Assembly (NCBI GenBank): GCA_009885105.1
Contig: VFLI01000003.1
Location: forward strand, 26,723 to 90,722
From: Spirochaetia bacterium
GTDB lineage: Bacteria; Spirochaetota; Leptospiria; Leptospirales; Leptonemataceae
DNA: 64,000 bases
Direction of reading: 5' to 3'
Position 1 is the stretch's first letter, and the number at the start of each line of letters is the position of its first letter. The notes under the pieces were generated by a model. The model saw only the letters and a list, made by a program, of their open reading frames with translations, ran no database searches and was not told where the DNA came from. The position numbers were made by a program, and so were the translations under genes. Positions 1-8,741 of this stretch are shown here, piece by piece.

Positions 1-63
1 CAGGAATTTGCCAAAAAAGACATCACAGGCGTCATTGCGGAAAATATAAAACGATTCGCCTGA
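1..63 (+). CDS. 3' end of an unidentified gene (partial)
   Basis: Frame 1 is open from the left edge to a TGA at 61-63 and encodes the last 20 residues of a protein ending in NIKRFA. The next gene starts 36 bases later on the same strand, so the two may be cotranscribed. The tail resembles the C-terminal helix of many TIM-barrel hydrolases, but 20 residues are too few to name a family. Confidence 0.5.
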   Translation, partial: QEFAKKDITGVIAENIKRFA

Positions 64-99
64 TCGCAGATGTTTCTGTTTCTTGTTGGGGGAGGCTGT

Positions 100-504
100 A
101 TGCCGGATACCAACATCCTATTCTTTGACGGGGTCTGCAATCTTTGCAATCGATCTGTGCAGATTATTCTGCGGCGCGATAAGAGCAGACTCTTTCTCTT
201 TGCCCCTCTGCAGGGCGCGAGCGCGGAAAAATATTTGAGCGCTATTTCTTCGGAACAGCTTCTTCGCGGAATGATTCTCGTAACGCCCGGCGGAGTATTT
301 CAGGGCTATTCGGCCGTTCTGAAAATTGCTTCAATACTGTATCCGTTGTCCCGGCCTTTTGTTTTTTTTATTTCTTATTTTCCGCTGAACATACCGGGAC
401 GACTGATCTACGAATTGATTGCCCAAACCAGGTATCGATTTTTCGGAAGGCGTGAAAGCTGTCCTCTGCCGACTCCCGAATGGAACAGCCGCTTTCTGCC
501 GTGA
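100..504 (+). CDS. DCC-family (DUF393) thiol-disulfide oxidoreductase-like protein
   Basis: A 134-residue protein of the DCC family (DUF393). The family is named for a conserved Asp-Cys-Cys pattern near the N-terminus, visible here as DGVCNLC at residues 10-16 after a short hydrophobic beta strand. The fold is thought to be thioredoxin-like, with the CxxC pair acting in thiol chemistry; real substrates are mostly unknown. I chose the ATG at 100 because a GGGGAGG Shine-Dalgarno lies just upstream and the family motif then sits at its usual distance from the N-terminus; an ATG at 70 in the same frame has no such site. A hydrophobic stretch around residues 75-100 may bind the membrane. It converges with the gene on the opposite strand, 45 bases away. 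Confidence 0.85.
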   Translation: MPDTNILFFDGVCNLCNRSVQIILRRDKSRLFLFAPLQGASAEKYLSAISSEQLLRGMILVTPGGVFQGYSAVLKIASILYPLSRPFVFFISYFPLNIPGRLIYELIAQTRYRFFGRRESCPLPTPEWNSRFLP

Positions 505-549
505 AGTGTCGTGTGTATCGTACTGGCTTTCCTGAACTTTCCTGGCCGA

Positions 550-2316
550 TTATGGAAGCAGAATTCCGCTTTTTTTCTCTTCCGCCGGCCGCTGATTTTC
601 TCCGGGAAGCAGATAGTACAGCCATACGCGCATCGGAGCTTTGGTATTGAGTCCGCCGATCAGGACTTCCATATCACGATAGGCTCGGCTGGCAAAAGTT
701 CCCTGCCAGCCGTCGGGCGAGCGTATCAGACCCCCGGTTTCGCGCAGGAATCGGAAATATTTTTTTGCGCTTCCCTGTTCGACGGCCAGCATCCAGATCT
801 CATCCAGCGCCGCTTCCAGATGAGCCGGGGGTGAGCGACGTGAAATATAAAGTCGGTCACCGATTTTTGCCGCGCGCACTTCCCCTTCCATTTGAAGTGC
901 GAGTCCTTCTCCTTCCAGAGTAAAACCGTCGATTACCGGAGCGATCTGTCTCTCCGGCGATTTTGCATCCATTCTGTGTTCGAGTTCCCAGAGATCGGCA
1001 GCAAGGTCGCCGTCCGTGTCCGGACTGCGTGGATTCAAATTCAACTGGATTTCCCGGACATCGTAAAGGCCGTCCCCGTCGGAATCAGCGGCGTTCTGGG
1101 GCGCTGTCGTGACGTTGACCAGATATCCCTGCGGGCGCAGGACAGAGGCGGGAGCTTCCCAGAGCTGTTCCATCAGAGTTTCTTCCATACCATGAAATAC
1201 AAATCGACGCATGGCCGCGTTTGTGGAAAGTTCGTACAGCGAGTTGGACCGGAAATGTCCGCCGATATGCGCGGCAGGCGCGCGGCTTTTCTCCGGAAGA
1301 GCATCCCACTGTTTTTTTTCAAAGAGAAATCTCTTATGCTGCCAGATTGGTCGGAACAGTTCGAAATGCACAGGAATATCCGGATTCGAAAGCCGGGGCC
1401 AGGGAGATCCTCGCTGCACCGTCATCCATCGGCCGGTCTGCCTGTGGTAGAAAGCCGGCCATTCATGCACGCCGGTCTGCGCCTGCGCGTTGCGCGAATT
1501 CTGATAGTAGGTAAGAACCGGCATACCCATCGCCCGGAAGAGAATCCAGAGATTTGTGGCGGCGGCCACGCAGTGTATGGCGGCAAATTTTCCTGTATCG
1601 CGGTACAGCGGATAGATTTCCGGAAAATACCAGCCGCGGCGGTTGGCGGGCAGCCGCTCGACCGGCGTCAGATTCGCCCGGAAATATCTATGCAGACCGT
1701 ATGCGATTTCTTCCGGCGAGTCGCCGCGAAAGGCGCCGCTTTTTAACAGCGATGCTCTGAGATCCCGCAAATCCTGGATGCGCGGCACAATTTTGCGGTA
1801 TTCTTCCAGGTTGTTTACTTTTTTTACTTCCCGGTCCAGAGAAGCCCAGTAGATCTGAGGAATCAGCGGCAGACGCGAAAGTTCCATCGACACGGGAAGA
1901 CTTTCCTGCCAGGAGTTGATTTCCCGATACAGGCGGTACTGTTCAACAACTTCGGATTTTATTGTTTCGCGGATCTGTTCGTCTCCCATGCCGAAATACA
2001 GACTGTTTGCCAGAGCAATCGCCATAGGCATTGTCTCGCAGCGCGGCGGATTTGTTTCGCGAAGAATGTGGGCGAACAGAGTCAGAGCATGATTCGGGAT
2101 CTCGGCCGAGATATCTTCGGATTGAAGATAACGGATCCCTTTTTCCCATTCTGCGCCGCAGTCTTTATTCTGCGACATATACGATTCTATTGTGCTGCTG
2201 TCTTCCTGTGACAGACTCCAGCGCTGCTGTGCGGCGAGAGCTGCGGCAAATATCAGGGAAAAAATTGCCAGAATTTTGAGTGGTGTATTTGACCGTTGAA
2301 CGGGTAACGATTGCAT
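550..2316 (-). CDS. Transglutaminase-like protein with calcium-binding repeats
   Basis: 588 residues with an N-terminal hydrophobic segment (about residues 12-29) that should export or anchor it in the envelope. The middle shows a transglutaminase-like core: a Cys at about 249 in HCVAAATNLW, followed by RAMGMPV, and a His at about 283 in VHEW followed by a beta hairpin. That spacing matches the Cys-His pair of the family. Residues 411-445 carry two Asp-rich loops, DSDGDGLYD and DTDGD, like thrombospondin type 3 calcium-binding repeats. The likely role is a calcium-dependent peptidase or cross-linking enzyme on the cell surface; the substrate is unknown and activity is inferred. It lies 24 bases downstream of the AHSA1 gene on the same strand, probably in one transcript. 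Confidence 0.75.
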   Translation of the reverse strand: MQSLPVQRSNTPLKILAIFSLIFAAALAAQQRWSLSQEDSSTIESYMSQNKDCGAEWEKGIRYLQSEDISAEIPNHALTLFAHILRETNPPRCETMPMAIALANSLYFGMGDEQIRETIKSEVVEQYRLYREINSWQESLPVSMELSRLPLIPQIYWASLDREVKKVNNLEEYRKIVPRIQDLRDLRASLLKSGAFRGDSPEEIAYGLHRYFRANLTPVERLPANRRGWYFPEIYPLYRDTGKFAAIHCVAAATNLWILFRAMGMPVLTYYQNSRNAQAQTGVHEWPAFYHRQTGRWMTVQRGSPWPRLSNPDIPVHFELFRPIWQHKRFLFEKKQWDALPEKSRAPAAHIGGHFRSNSLYELSTNAAMRRFVFHGMEETLMEQLWEAPASVLRPQGYLVNVTTAPQNAADSDGDGLYDVREIQLNLNPRSPDTDGDLAADLWELEHRMDAKSPERQIAPVIDGFTLEGEGLALQMEGEVRAAKIGDRLYISRRSPPAHLEAALDEIWMLAVEQGSAKKYFRFLRETGGLIRSPDGWQGTFASRAYRDMEVLIGGLNTKAPMRVWLYYLLPGENQRPAEEKKSGILLP

Positions 2317-2340
2317 TTTTCTACCGACCGCCCTGCGCGG

Positions 2341-2736
2341 TTATCTGTCCTTTTTCAGCCAGTCGACAAGCGGCTTCCAGTAAAAATCTTTCCAGCCTTG
2401 TGATATTTCTTTTTTCACTTCATCCGGCACGCCTGTCTGCTGAAAGACCAGCATCGTGTGATCCTTTCTATCTTCCAGCAAAAATGTGGCAATCGAGAAC
2501 GCTCCCTGGGGCCAGTCGGATGCTCTCCAGGCCTGCACGATTCTTTGATTCGGAACAAGATCGAGATTGTATCCTGTGATGTAATTGTCGTAGGCGGCGA
2601 TTTTCGCGCCGACTTTCGTGCCAATTCTGGCAGAAGATGAAGTGAAAGCCGCATGCTTTTTCGAATTCATAAGCGCCGAATAAACGGCTGTTGCGGGAGC
2701 GGGAAGTTTCACTTTTTGAACGAGATTTGACGGCAT
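2341..2736 (-). CDS. AHSA1/SRPBCC-domain protein
   Basis: A 131-residue single-domain protein of the START/SRPBCC superfamily, AHSA1 branch. The N-terminal strand, the AVYSALMNSKKHAAFT helix region and the closing WKPLVDWL helix are typical of these small hydrophobic-pocket proteins. Bacterial members bind lipids or other hydrophobic ligands and are rarely characterised; the Hsp90 link of the family name applies to eukaryotic relatives. It is the first gene of a two-gene minus-strand unit with the transglutaminase-like gene. No signal peptide, so it is cytoplasmic. Confidence 0.8.
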   Translation of the reverse strand: MPSNLVQKVKLPAPATAVYSALMNSKKHAAFTSSSARIGTKVGAKIAAYDNYITGYNLDLVPNQRIVQAWRASDWPQGAFSIATFLLEDRKDHTMLVFQQTGVPDEVKKEISQGWKDFYWKPLVDWLKKDR

Positions 2737-2934
2737 AATATTACATTAATTTACTGAATTATTTTGGAAACTTATTTTTTCTATAATGTTATTTTTCTGA
2801 AAATAATCCGGGTTTTTGTTGTCAAAAACTCAATTATATTTCATTGTCATGGAATGAGTTCCCAATTCAGAAAGATTTGCAGGGCATTTTCCTCGGGCAT
2901 TATCCGGCATCCTTCTGGCTCCGATATTAATGCT

Positions 2935-3418
2935 ATGGGACAACAGGTTTTACGTTTGCCGGTCATCCGAATTATTCTGATATCGGGTATTTCTATCCTT
3001 CTTCAATGTTCCGCGTCTAAGGGGCTGGACCCGGGTGACCCGGGAACTCCAGAATACTGGGCCATCAACACGGTGCGCTGCTCTATGGGCATGTGCTACG
3101 CAGCCGATACAACAGCCCCGGAGGCCCCGGCTGAGACTGCCGCATCGGCTGTCGATTCCACACAGATCAATCTATCCTGGAGCGCACCCTGGGATTGACC
3201 GCACCGGCTCGGGTCTTTTGACATACACGGTCTGTCAGACTCTTGTTTCTGGATCCTGCAGCACTTTTGCGGCAACATACACAGTCTCTGCAGGCGCAAC
3301 AGGCTACAGTGTGACGGGTCTCTCCAGCGGAACTACGTACTATTTTGTGATTCGCGCCGTCGACCAGGCCGGAAACACCAGTGTGTCCTCCACAGAATTT
3401 TCCGCGACCACTCTGTAG
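2935..3418 (+). pseudogene. Fibronectin type III lipoprotein, interrupted by a frameshift
   Basis: The ATG at 2935 starts a lipoprotein signal peptide ending in ILLQC, followed by a fibronectin type III-like domain. Frame 1 stops at TGA 3196-3198 just after LSWSAPWD. The rest of the same domain (TGSGLLTYTV, then YYFVIRAVDQAGNTS, ending at TAG 3416-3418) continues in another forward frame. Together the two parts make one normal Fn3 domain, so a single-base change near 3185-3195 has split it. It may be a real pseudogene or a sequence error. The protein would have been a small outer-membrane lipoprotein. Confidence 0.7.
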
Positions 3419-3499
3419 TCGACATAATCCGTTCGGAATTTTTAGCATAAATCATCTTCTTTCTTGACGTCAAGAGACTGCTGTTCTGAAGTTCCCCCC

Positions 3500-4861
3500 A
3501 TGACAAAGAAGTTCATACTCACAGAAAACAACATGCCGGACAAATGGTACAATATTCAGGCAGACATGCCGAATCCCCTGAAGCCGGCTCTACATCCTGG
3601 AACAAAATTGCCGGCCGGTCCGGAGGATTTTGCGCCACTTTTTCCTATGGAGCTCATCAAACAGGAAGTCTCCAAAGAGCGATGGATCCAGATCCCGGAT
3701 CCCGTGCGCGATGCTTATCTATTGTGGCGCCCAACCCCGATGATACGCGCCCTGGCTCTGGAAAAAGCTCTCGGAACGACGGCAAAGATTTACTATAAAT
3801 ATGAAGGAACCTCGCCGACTGGTTCTCACAAACCGAACACGGCCATACCGCAGGCCTACTACAACAAGCAGGAAGGCGTAAAAAAATTGGCGACGGAAAC
3901 GGGAGCCGGGCAGTGGGGCAGCTCACTGGCTTTTGCCTGTCAGCATTTCGGACTTGAATGCACTGTTTTTATGGTGAAAGTTTCATTCGAACAGAAACCG
4001 TACCGTAAAAATCTGATGGAAATTTTCAAAGCGAAGGTGATCGCATCTCCTTCGACGACAACGGAAGCCGGCAAAAAAATTCTCGCTCAGTTCCCGGACA
4101 CGCCGGGTTCGCTGGGCATTGCGATTTCAGAAGCTGTGGAAGTGGCCGCAAAAGACGGGGATACCAGATATTCTCTGGGTTCAGTGCTCAATCATGTGCT
4201 CATGCACCAGACGATTATCGGACTGGAAGCAGAGAAGCAGTTTGAAATGGCCGATGATTATCCGGACATCCTGGTCGGCTGCTTTGGCGGCGGATCGAAC
4301 TTTGCCGGATATACTTTCCCGTTTCTGCGCCATAAAATCGCCGGTAAAAAGATGCGTATCATAGCATCAGAGCCGGCTGCCTGTCCGACTCTCACTCGCG
4401 GTAAATTTGCGTACGATTTCGGCGATACGGTGGGAATGACTCCGCTCATGCCGATGCACACACTCGGCCGGGGTTTTGTGCCAAGTTCGATCCATGCCGG
4501 CGGTCTTCGTTACCATGGCGCGGCTCCTCTGTGCAGCCAGCTGCTTCAAGACAAACTCATTGAAGCTGTCGCGTACAAACAGAAGGAATGTTTTGAATCG
4601 GCACTGCTCTTTGCCCGCACTGAAGGAATTGTTCCCGCGCCGGAAGCAAGTCATGTGATTCATGCCGTCATCAAAGAAGCTCTCAAATGCAAGGCAGCGG
4701 GCGAGAAAAAAACAATCGGATTCAATCTCTGCGGCCACGGTCATTTTGATATGTCTGCTTATGATGCATATCTCTCCGGAAAGATGCAGGATTACGAAAT
4801 GTCGGACGAGGAATTGAAAAAGAACCTGGCGGATCTGCCGCCCGTTCCGATGCCGGCCTGA
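3500..4861 (+). CDS. trpB: TrpB2-type tryptophan synthase beta chain
   Basis: A 453-residue PLP enzyme of the TrpB2 branch, which joins indole and serine to make tryptophan. The PLP lysine is K111 in the TGSHKPNT motif; ETGAGQWG and the phosphate-binding GGGSN loop follow. The long N-terminal extension and the PSPS insert after the first domain separate TrpB2 from classical TrpB1. I chose the ATG at 3500 because its first residues match the usual start of TrpB2 proteins; a TTG at 3464 is in frame but adds unconserved residues. No trpA is nearby. TrpB2 proteins often work without TrpA as indole-salvage enzymes, so that role is likely here. A converging gene ends 33 bases downstream behind a strong hairpin. 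Confidence 0.93.
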   Translation: MTKKFILTENNMPDKWYNIQADMPNPLKPALHPGTKLPAGPEDFAPLFPMELIKQEVSKERWIQIPDPVRDAYLLWRPTPMIRALALEKALGTTAKIYYKYEGTSPTGSHKPNTAIPQAYYNKQEGVKKLATETGAGQWGSSLAFACQHFGLECTVFMVKVSFEQKPYRKNLMEIFKAKVIASPSTTTEAGKKILAQFPDTPGSLGIAISEAVEVAAKDGDTRYSLGSVLNHVLMHQTIIGLEAEKQFEMADDYPDILVGCFGGGSNFAGYTFPFLRHKIAGKKMRIIASEPAACPTLTRGKFAYDFGDTVGMTPLMPMHTLGRGFVPSSIHAGGLRYHGAAPLCSQLLQDKLIEAVAYKQKECFESALLFARTEGIVPAPEASHVIHAVIKEALKCKAAGEKKTIGFNLCGHGHFDMSAYDAYLSGKMQDYEMSDEELKKNLADLPPVPMPA

Positions 4862-4870
4862 GATTTCTTA

Positions 4871-4898
4871 TCTGAGCCGGAACGTGAAACGGCTCAGA
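4871..4898. terminator. Hairpin between convergent genes, probable bidirectional terminator
   Basis: A 9-bp perfect stem (TCTGAGCCG at 4871-4879 pairing with CGGCTCAGA at 4890-4898) closes a 10-base loop between the trpB2 stop and the end of the minus-strand gene, whose stop codon lies in the right arm. There is no strong T run on either side, so efficiency is uncertain, but position and stem strength suit a terminator for both strands. Confidence 0.5.
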
Positions 4899-6639
4899 AT
4901 TCCTGGGTAAAACGCCATTCCACTATCCGCGCATTTCGCGCCGCCGGATCGGGTCCGCCGGCAAGCCGGACAGTTGCGGCTGAATCACTCCAGGCGGAAG
5001 CGGAAGTCATTGGAGAACTCAAACCGTTGTCGATCAGATACAGAACATACGCTGAGAGCGCGGTGACTCCGATGGCATTGTAATTGGAACGATGGGAATT
5101 GAATTCGGCTTGCTGGACAGCCCGCTGGTCGTGCGCGTAGGCCGCAAACAGCAGTTGAGTGGTGCCTGAAATCCCCAGGGACGTTGTCGCGGCCTCAAAG
5201 AGAATGGGATTGCCGAACACCTGGTACATCAGATTGCTGTTCGCTTCGCGTGAAAGCGTGGAGGCCGCATTCCATTCAGAAAAGCCTCCGGCAGTAAGCC
5301 CGGCAAAAAGACCCATCCAGAGATAACCTCTCTTCAGTCCGCGGCTCGTCTGTGCAAGTCCCGGTACCAGCGTTTTCCAGGCCCAGCCGCTCTCTTTCAC
5401 ACTGTGAAGCGCAAACAGAGCCAGAAGAGCTCCTCCGTAGTTGTAGGCGTATCTCTGATGCAGAGCATGCTGGTGCTGCAGCTCCTGGAAGCGGGTGTAG
5501 CTGTACGATCCCAGAACCAGGAAATCAGTCTGCGCCGTCATTGCATTCCCGGCAAGATACAGGAGAGATGGATTGTTGTAAAAGTTCGTAATCGGATCCG
5601 CGCCGAGATTTCGAACTGCGGCGGACGCCGCGGCAGATTCATACAGAGCGCCGCCCAGAAGCCCCGCGAAAGAGCCTCCCCACACAATCGCGCCGATTGT
5701 GCTGCCCTCAGTCTGGCTGGCCAGTCCCGGAATCAAATGCTTCCATCCGCCTGGCTGGTCCCGTCTGGTCTGTGATTCCTCCTGTCCGGGAGCGGGCGGC
5801 TCCGTAGGCTCATCGGCGGGCTGCGGACTTTCATCCACAGTAATGGATTTTTCTTTTTTCTGAATCAGACCTCCCGGATTCTCAATGATAAGATCGTACT
5901 GACCGGCCGCTGCGAGCGAAAGATTCAGAGAAAGGGCCAGTGTTTGCGAATCCGAATCATTGTCGAACCGGGTATTTTCCAGAAGTATTTCGCCCGCTGT
6001 CGCTGACTTCAGGATAACACGGGTTTGCGCGAACAGATGTTTTCCCCTTATCAGGATTCGCCCGTCGCCGTTTTTGTATATACGGCCGGGCCAGACGAAA
6101 GTCACTTCCGGATTCATAGTTCGTTTTACCTCAAATGGCTTCCATTCGGACCATTCTGCGGTTCTGTTGAATTTATTCAGAGGAGCGATTCGGCTCGAAT
6201 ACCGACCGGGCTGAAGATGAAAGTCAATGCGATTGGTTGTCACCGTGCGCTCGAAAACAATACTTTCATTGTCATCCCTGATCTGAACGATGTAACCCTT
6301 CGCTTCCTCGACCGCGTTCCATTCCAGGAAAAGAGATTTCGCCTCCGCTGAACTTTCGACGCCGGACTGCGAAGAATCTGGAGGCAGCTCCCGCGATGGA
6401 CCGGCTGTATCCGGATTCAAAGGAGGGGTGTTTGTTTCCGGCTGCGCAGCCTCAGAAGGGACGGGATCAGCGGCGGGAGGATTCACTTCCGCCGGCTTTT
6501 CTGAAGGTTTTTCCTCGGCTTTTTTCTCTTCCACAACTGGCGCCGGGGTCTGTGCATACAGCGAGGCGCCGATCAAAATACAGGCAAGCAGAAGCCTGGC
6601 AGGCCGGACATTGAGAATATTTTTAATAAATCCTTTCAT
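4894..6639 (-). CDS. Envelope protein with Fn3/IPT-like domains and duplicated DUF5683-like membrane module
   Basis: 581 residues. A signal sequence (about 10-29) leads into a Pro/Glu/Ala-rich linker to about residue 100, an Fn3-like beta domain (about 102-172) and an IPT-like domain (about 178-268). The C-terminal half holds two copies of a hydrophobic module: the first begins WKHLIPGLASQ at about 299, the second WKTLVPGLAQ at about 421. These match the PGxGQ-type opening of DUF5683 membrane proteins of unknown function. The start overlaps the stop of the upstream FecR gene by 4 bases (ATGA), so translation is probably coupled. It is the last gene of the cyclase-FecR operon, and I infer a structural or sensory role in the periplasm or outer membrane. 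Confidence 0.65.
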   Translation of the reverse strand: MKGFIKNILNVRPARLLLACILIGASLYAQTPAPVVEEKKAEEKPSEKPAEVNPPAADPVPSEAAQPETNTPPLNPDTAGPSRELPPDSSQSGVESSAEAKSLFLEWNAVEEAKGYIVQIRDDNESIVFERTVTTNRIDFHLQPGRYSSRIAPLNKFNRTAEWSEWKPFEVKRTMNPEVTFVWPGRIYKNGDGRILIRGKHLFAQTRVILKSATAGEILLENTRFDNDSDSQTLALSLNLSLAAAGQYDLIIENPGGLIQKKEKSITVDESPQPADEPTEPPAPGQEESQTRRDQPGGWKHLIPGLASQTEGSTIGAIVWGGSFAGLLGGALYESAAASAAVRNLGADPITNFYNNPSLLYLAGNAMTAQTDFLVLGSYSYTRFQELQHQHALHQRYAYNYGGALLALFALHSVKESGWAWKTLVPGLAQTSRGLKRGYLWMGLFAGLTAGGFSEWNAASTLSREANSNLMYQVFGNPILFEAATTSLGISGTTQLLFAAYAHDQRAVQQAEFNSHRSNYNAIGVTALSAYVLYLIDNGLSSPMTSASAWSDSAATVRLAGGPDPAARNARIVEWRFTQEF

Positions 6640-8741
6640 TTTACAAACTGCGTTTCCGGCGAAACAATTTCCGGAGTTTCCGGCTGATTGCTGAGCGTGA
6701 TATTGAAATTGAAAGCGGCCTCCCTGCTTTCTCTTCCGCCGCCGTAAGCGGTCAGCGTCCAGAGGAATCTGCCCGTATCAAGTTTGGTCAGATCGACAAA
6801 ATGATATTCCGGATCGCCCGTCACGGCGCTGGCAATTAAATTTCTATTGTTCCCTATCATCTGGTACAGCGAAAATCTGTATCTCTCCGCTCCTGGTGTC
6901 CGGTCCCATGCAAAGGTCAGGGCATTTCGGAAAGACATATCCACCACTGCATTTTCCAGCGGAAACCGGGCCGCCGGCGTCCGGAGTTTGTCGGATATTG
7001 TAAATCTCAATGTCTCGCTTTCCGTCACCACTTCTCCTCCGTCACCCAGCAGCTGGACTTTCCAGAAATGCTGACCCGCCGGCAGAGTATTCAGACTCAT
7101 CTGATTAGACGAAGTTTCCAGAGACATGGATTGTGTCAGCCCTTCATTTTGGGCGACAATCAGCCGGAATTTTCCGCCCAGATCCGGTATTTCCCAGGAA
7201 AATTGAACCCCCGTCGTTCTGTAGCTGAAAGCGTCGATTTCCTCGTCATCTTTTGGAAGATAGCTTTTCAGACGTCCTTCCGACACAATCCAGAAACTGG
7301 CCGGTTCTGAATAGTCGGTCAGATTTCCCAGAGAATCCTTTCCCTGAAGGCGCCAGAAATAATGTCCCTGCGGCAGATCCTTCTTAATTTTAATATAATT
7401 TGTAAATATTTCTTCTTCAATGATATTTCGACTGAAAGCAGCGTCGGTTGATATCCAGAGTCTCGCAGAGACGATTTCCCGGTTCGATCTCCAGTTGAAG
7501 GTCACTCCCTGACGGTCCATGAATACTTTGCCTATTTTTTTCTCGGACTCCGGCTGCACGGGAGACGGCGGTGCGGCCTTCTCCCTTTTTATGATTGAAA
7601 ATGAGCGAACCGGGCTCGTCACAGCGGCTCCCGGAGCGCCGCTGACTGTAGCCACCTTCCAGAAATAGGTTCCCGGAGCGATTTCCATCCCCAGATTTGT
7701 TGACAGCGAATTCGTTTCCCTGAGTCCTTTTGTGAAGGCCAAATCCTGAGCGATGCTGATTCTGTACGACGACGCGTATTCATTCTGCGCCCAGGAAAAG
7801 TTGACCATCGGCGAATTTGAGACGGATTCAATGCGCGCCGAGTCCGCCGGGCTGGAAAGAACGACGGGCATATTGTGCACCACGGAAAGGCGGTAGGCGG
7901 GACTGGTCTCCTTTTCTCCGGTGGCAGGATTGCGCGCGGATATCCGCCAGTAGAAAATTCCTTCATCCAGAGGAAACATTGTTTCTCTGCCCGTCACGGT
8001 TCTACTTGATACCGCCGAGCCAAAGCTCCGGTCCTTGCTGATTTCAAAGATAACATTCTCCATTTCTTTGGACTGTTCCCAGGAAAAATTCACCTGCTGC
8101 CGGGTCTCCTGCGAAAATGTTCTGCTGTTGTCGGCGGGCGAAATCGGTTTCAGGAGCAGACGCTGAACGTTCACGCCGTTCGTGCCGAACACTGCCCGCT
8201 GATCCTGTGAGATTCTCTGTTCCTGACCGTTGGCGGAAACGCTGGCCTGTCCGCGGCGGACCTCTATGTTCGTTGACTGGCCCCGGTCGCCGGATAATTT
8301 CACGTCGCTGTCTGCGATTCGGACCGTGTTGTTTCCCGAACTGATGCTCACTCCCGCGCCCCCGCCAGTGCTGGAAGCTGAGATCGATCCGTTTTTGAAT
8401 TCAATGTTGGCCTCGCCCTGCGAAATATTCAGGATGATCATTGAATTGGCGTCGAGCGATATTTTTGTGCCGTCGTTCAGCGCAATCTCCGCCTCGGAGA
8501 GATCGGCCGTTCGGATGGAATCGCGGTTGTAAAGAGGGATCTCATTTTCCATATCTTCCCAGACAACCTGCGAATCAAATTTTCGCTGTGCAACATTTCT
8601 CTTGAAACGGAGCGTGCCGATCACTGCTCCTTTGCCGCCGCCGCCTGCTCCGTTTATATCGCGGTAAAGAAGGATCGAGGCTGCGCTGATTATCGCCATG
8701 GATAAAGCGACGACCAGAAGGTCACTCTTCGATAATCTCAT
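6636..8741 (-). CDS. FecR-domain protein with fibronectin-like repeats
   Basis: 701 residues with one N-terminal membrane anchor (about residues 8-26). Next comes a FecR-type beta domain (IRTADLSEAEIALNDG, then SVSANGQEQRISQ) up to about residue 200. From there several Fn3-like modules follow, each with an FSWxxxxE/FxWRxS type core and FYWRI or HYFWRL strands. FecR in iron uptake passes a surface signal to a sigma factor; no sigma factor gene is near, and in spirochaetes the FecR domain often appears in periplasmic proteins of unknown role. The gene overlaps the end of the cyclase gene by 20 bases and the start of the next gene by 4, so the three are almost certainly one operon. Confidence 0.75.
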   Translation of the reverse strand: MRLSKSDLLVVALSMAIISAASILLYRDINGAGGGGKGAVIGTLRFKRNVAQRKFDSQVVWEDMENEIPLYNRDSIRTADLSEAEIALNDGTKISLDANSMIILNISQGEANIEFKNGSISASSTGGGAGVSISSGNNTVRIADSDVKLSGDRGQSTNIEVRRGQASVSANGQEQRISQDQRAVFGTNGVNVQRLLLKPISPADNSRTFSQETRQQVNFSWEQSKEMENVIFEISKDRSFGSAVSSRTVTGRETMFPLDEGIFYWRISARNPATGEKETSPAYRLSVVHNMPVVLSSPADSARIESVSNSPMVNFSWAQNEYASSYRISIAQDLAFTKGLRETNSLSTNLGMEIAPGTYFWKVATVSGAPGAAVTSPVRSFSIIKREKAAPPSPVQPESEKKIGKVFMDRQGVTFNWRSNREIVSARLWISTDAAFSRNIIEEEIFTNYIKIKKDLPQGHYFWRLQGKDSLGNLTDYSEPASFWIVSEGRLKSYLPKDDEEIDAFSYRTTGVQFSWEIPDLGGKFRLIVAQNEGLTQSMSLETSSNQMSLNTLPAGQHFWKVQLLGDGGEVVTESETLRFTISDKLRTPAARFPLENAVVDMSFRNALTFAWDRTPGAERYRFSLYQMIGNNRNLIASAVTGDPEYHFVDLTKLDTGRFLWTLTAYGGGRESREAAFNFNITLSNQPETPEIVSPETQFVK

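Noticed and set aside
892..1746. 284-codon plus-strand reading frame
   Set aside because: It lies antisense to the transglutaminase-like gene, has no recognisable motif and no Shine-Dalgarno; the minus-strand protein has clear domains.
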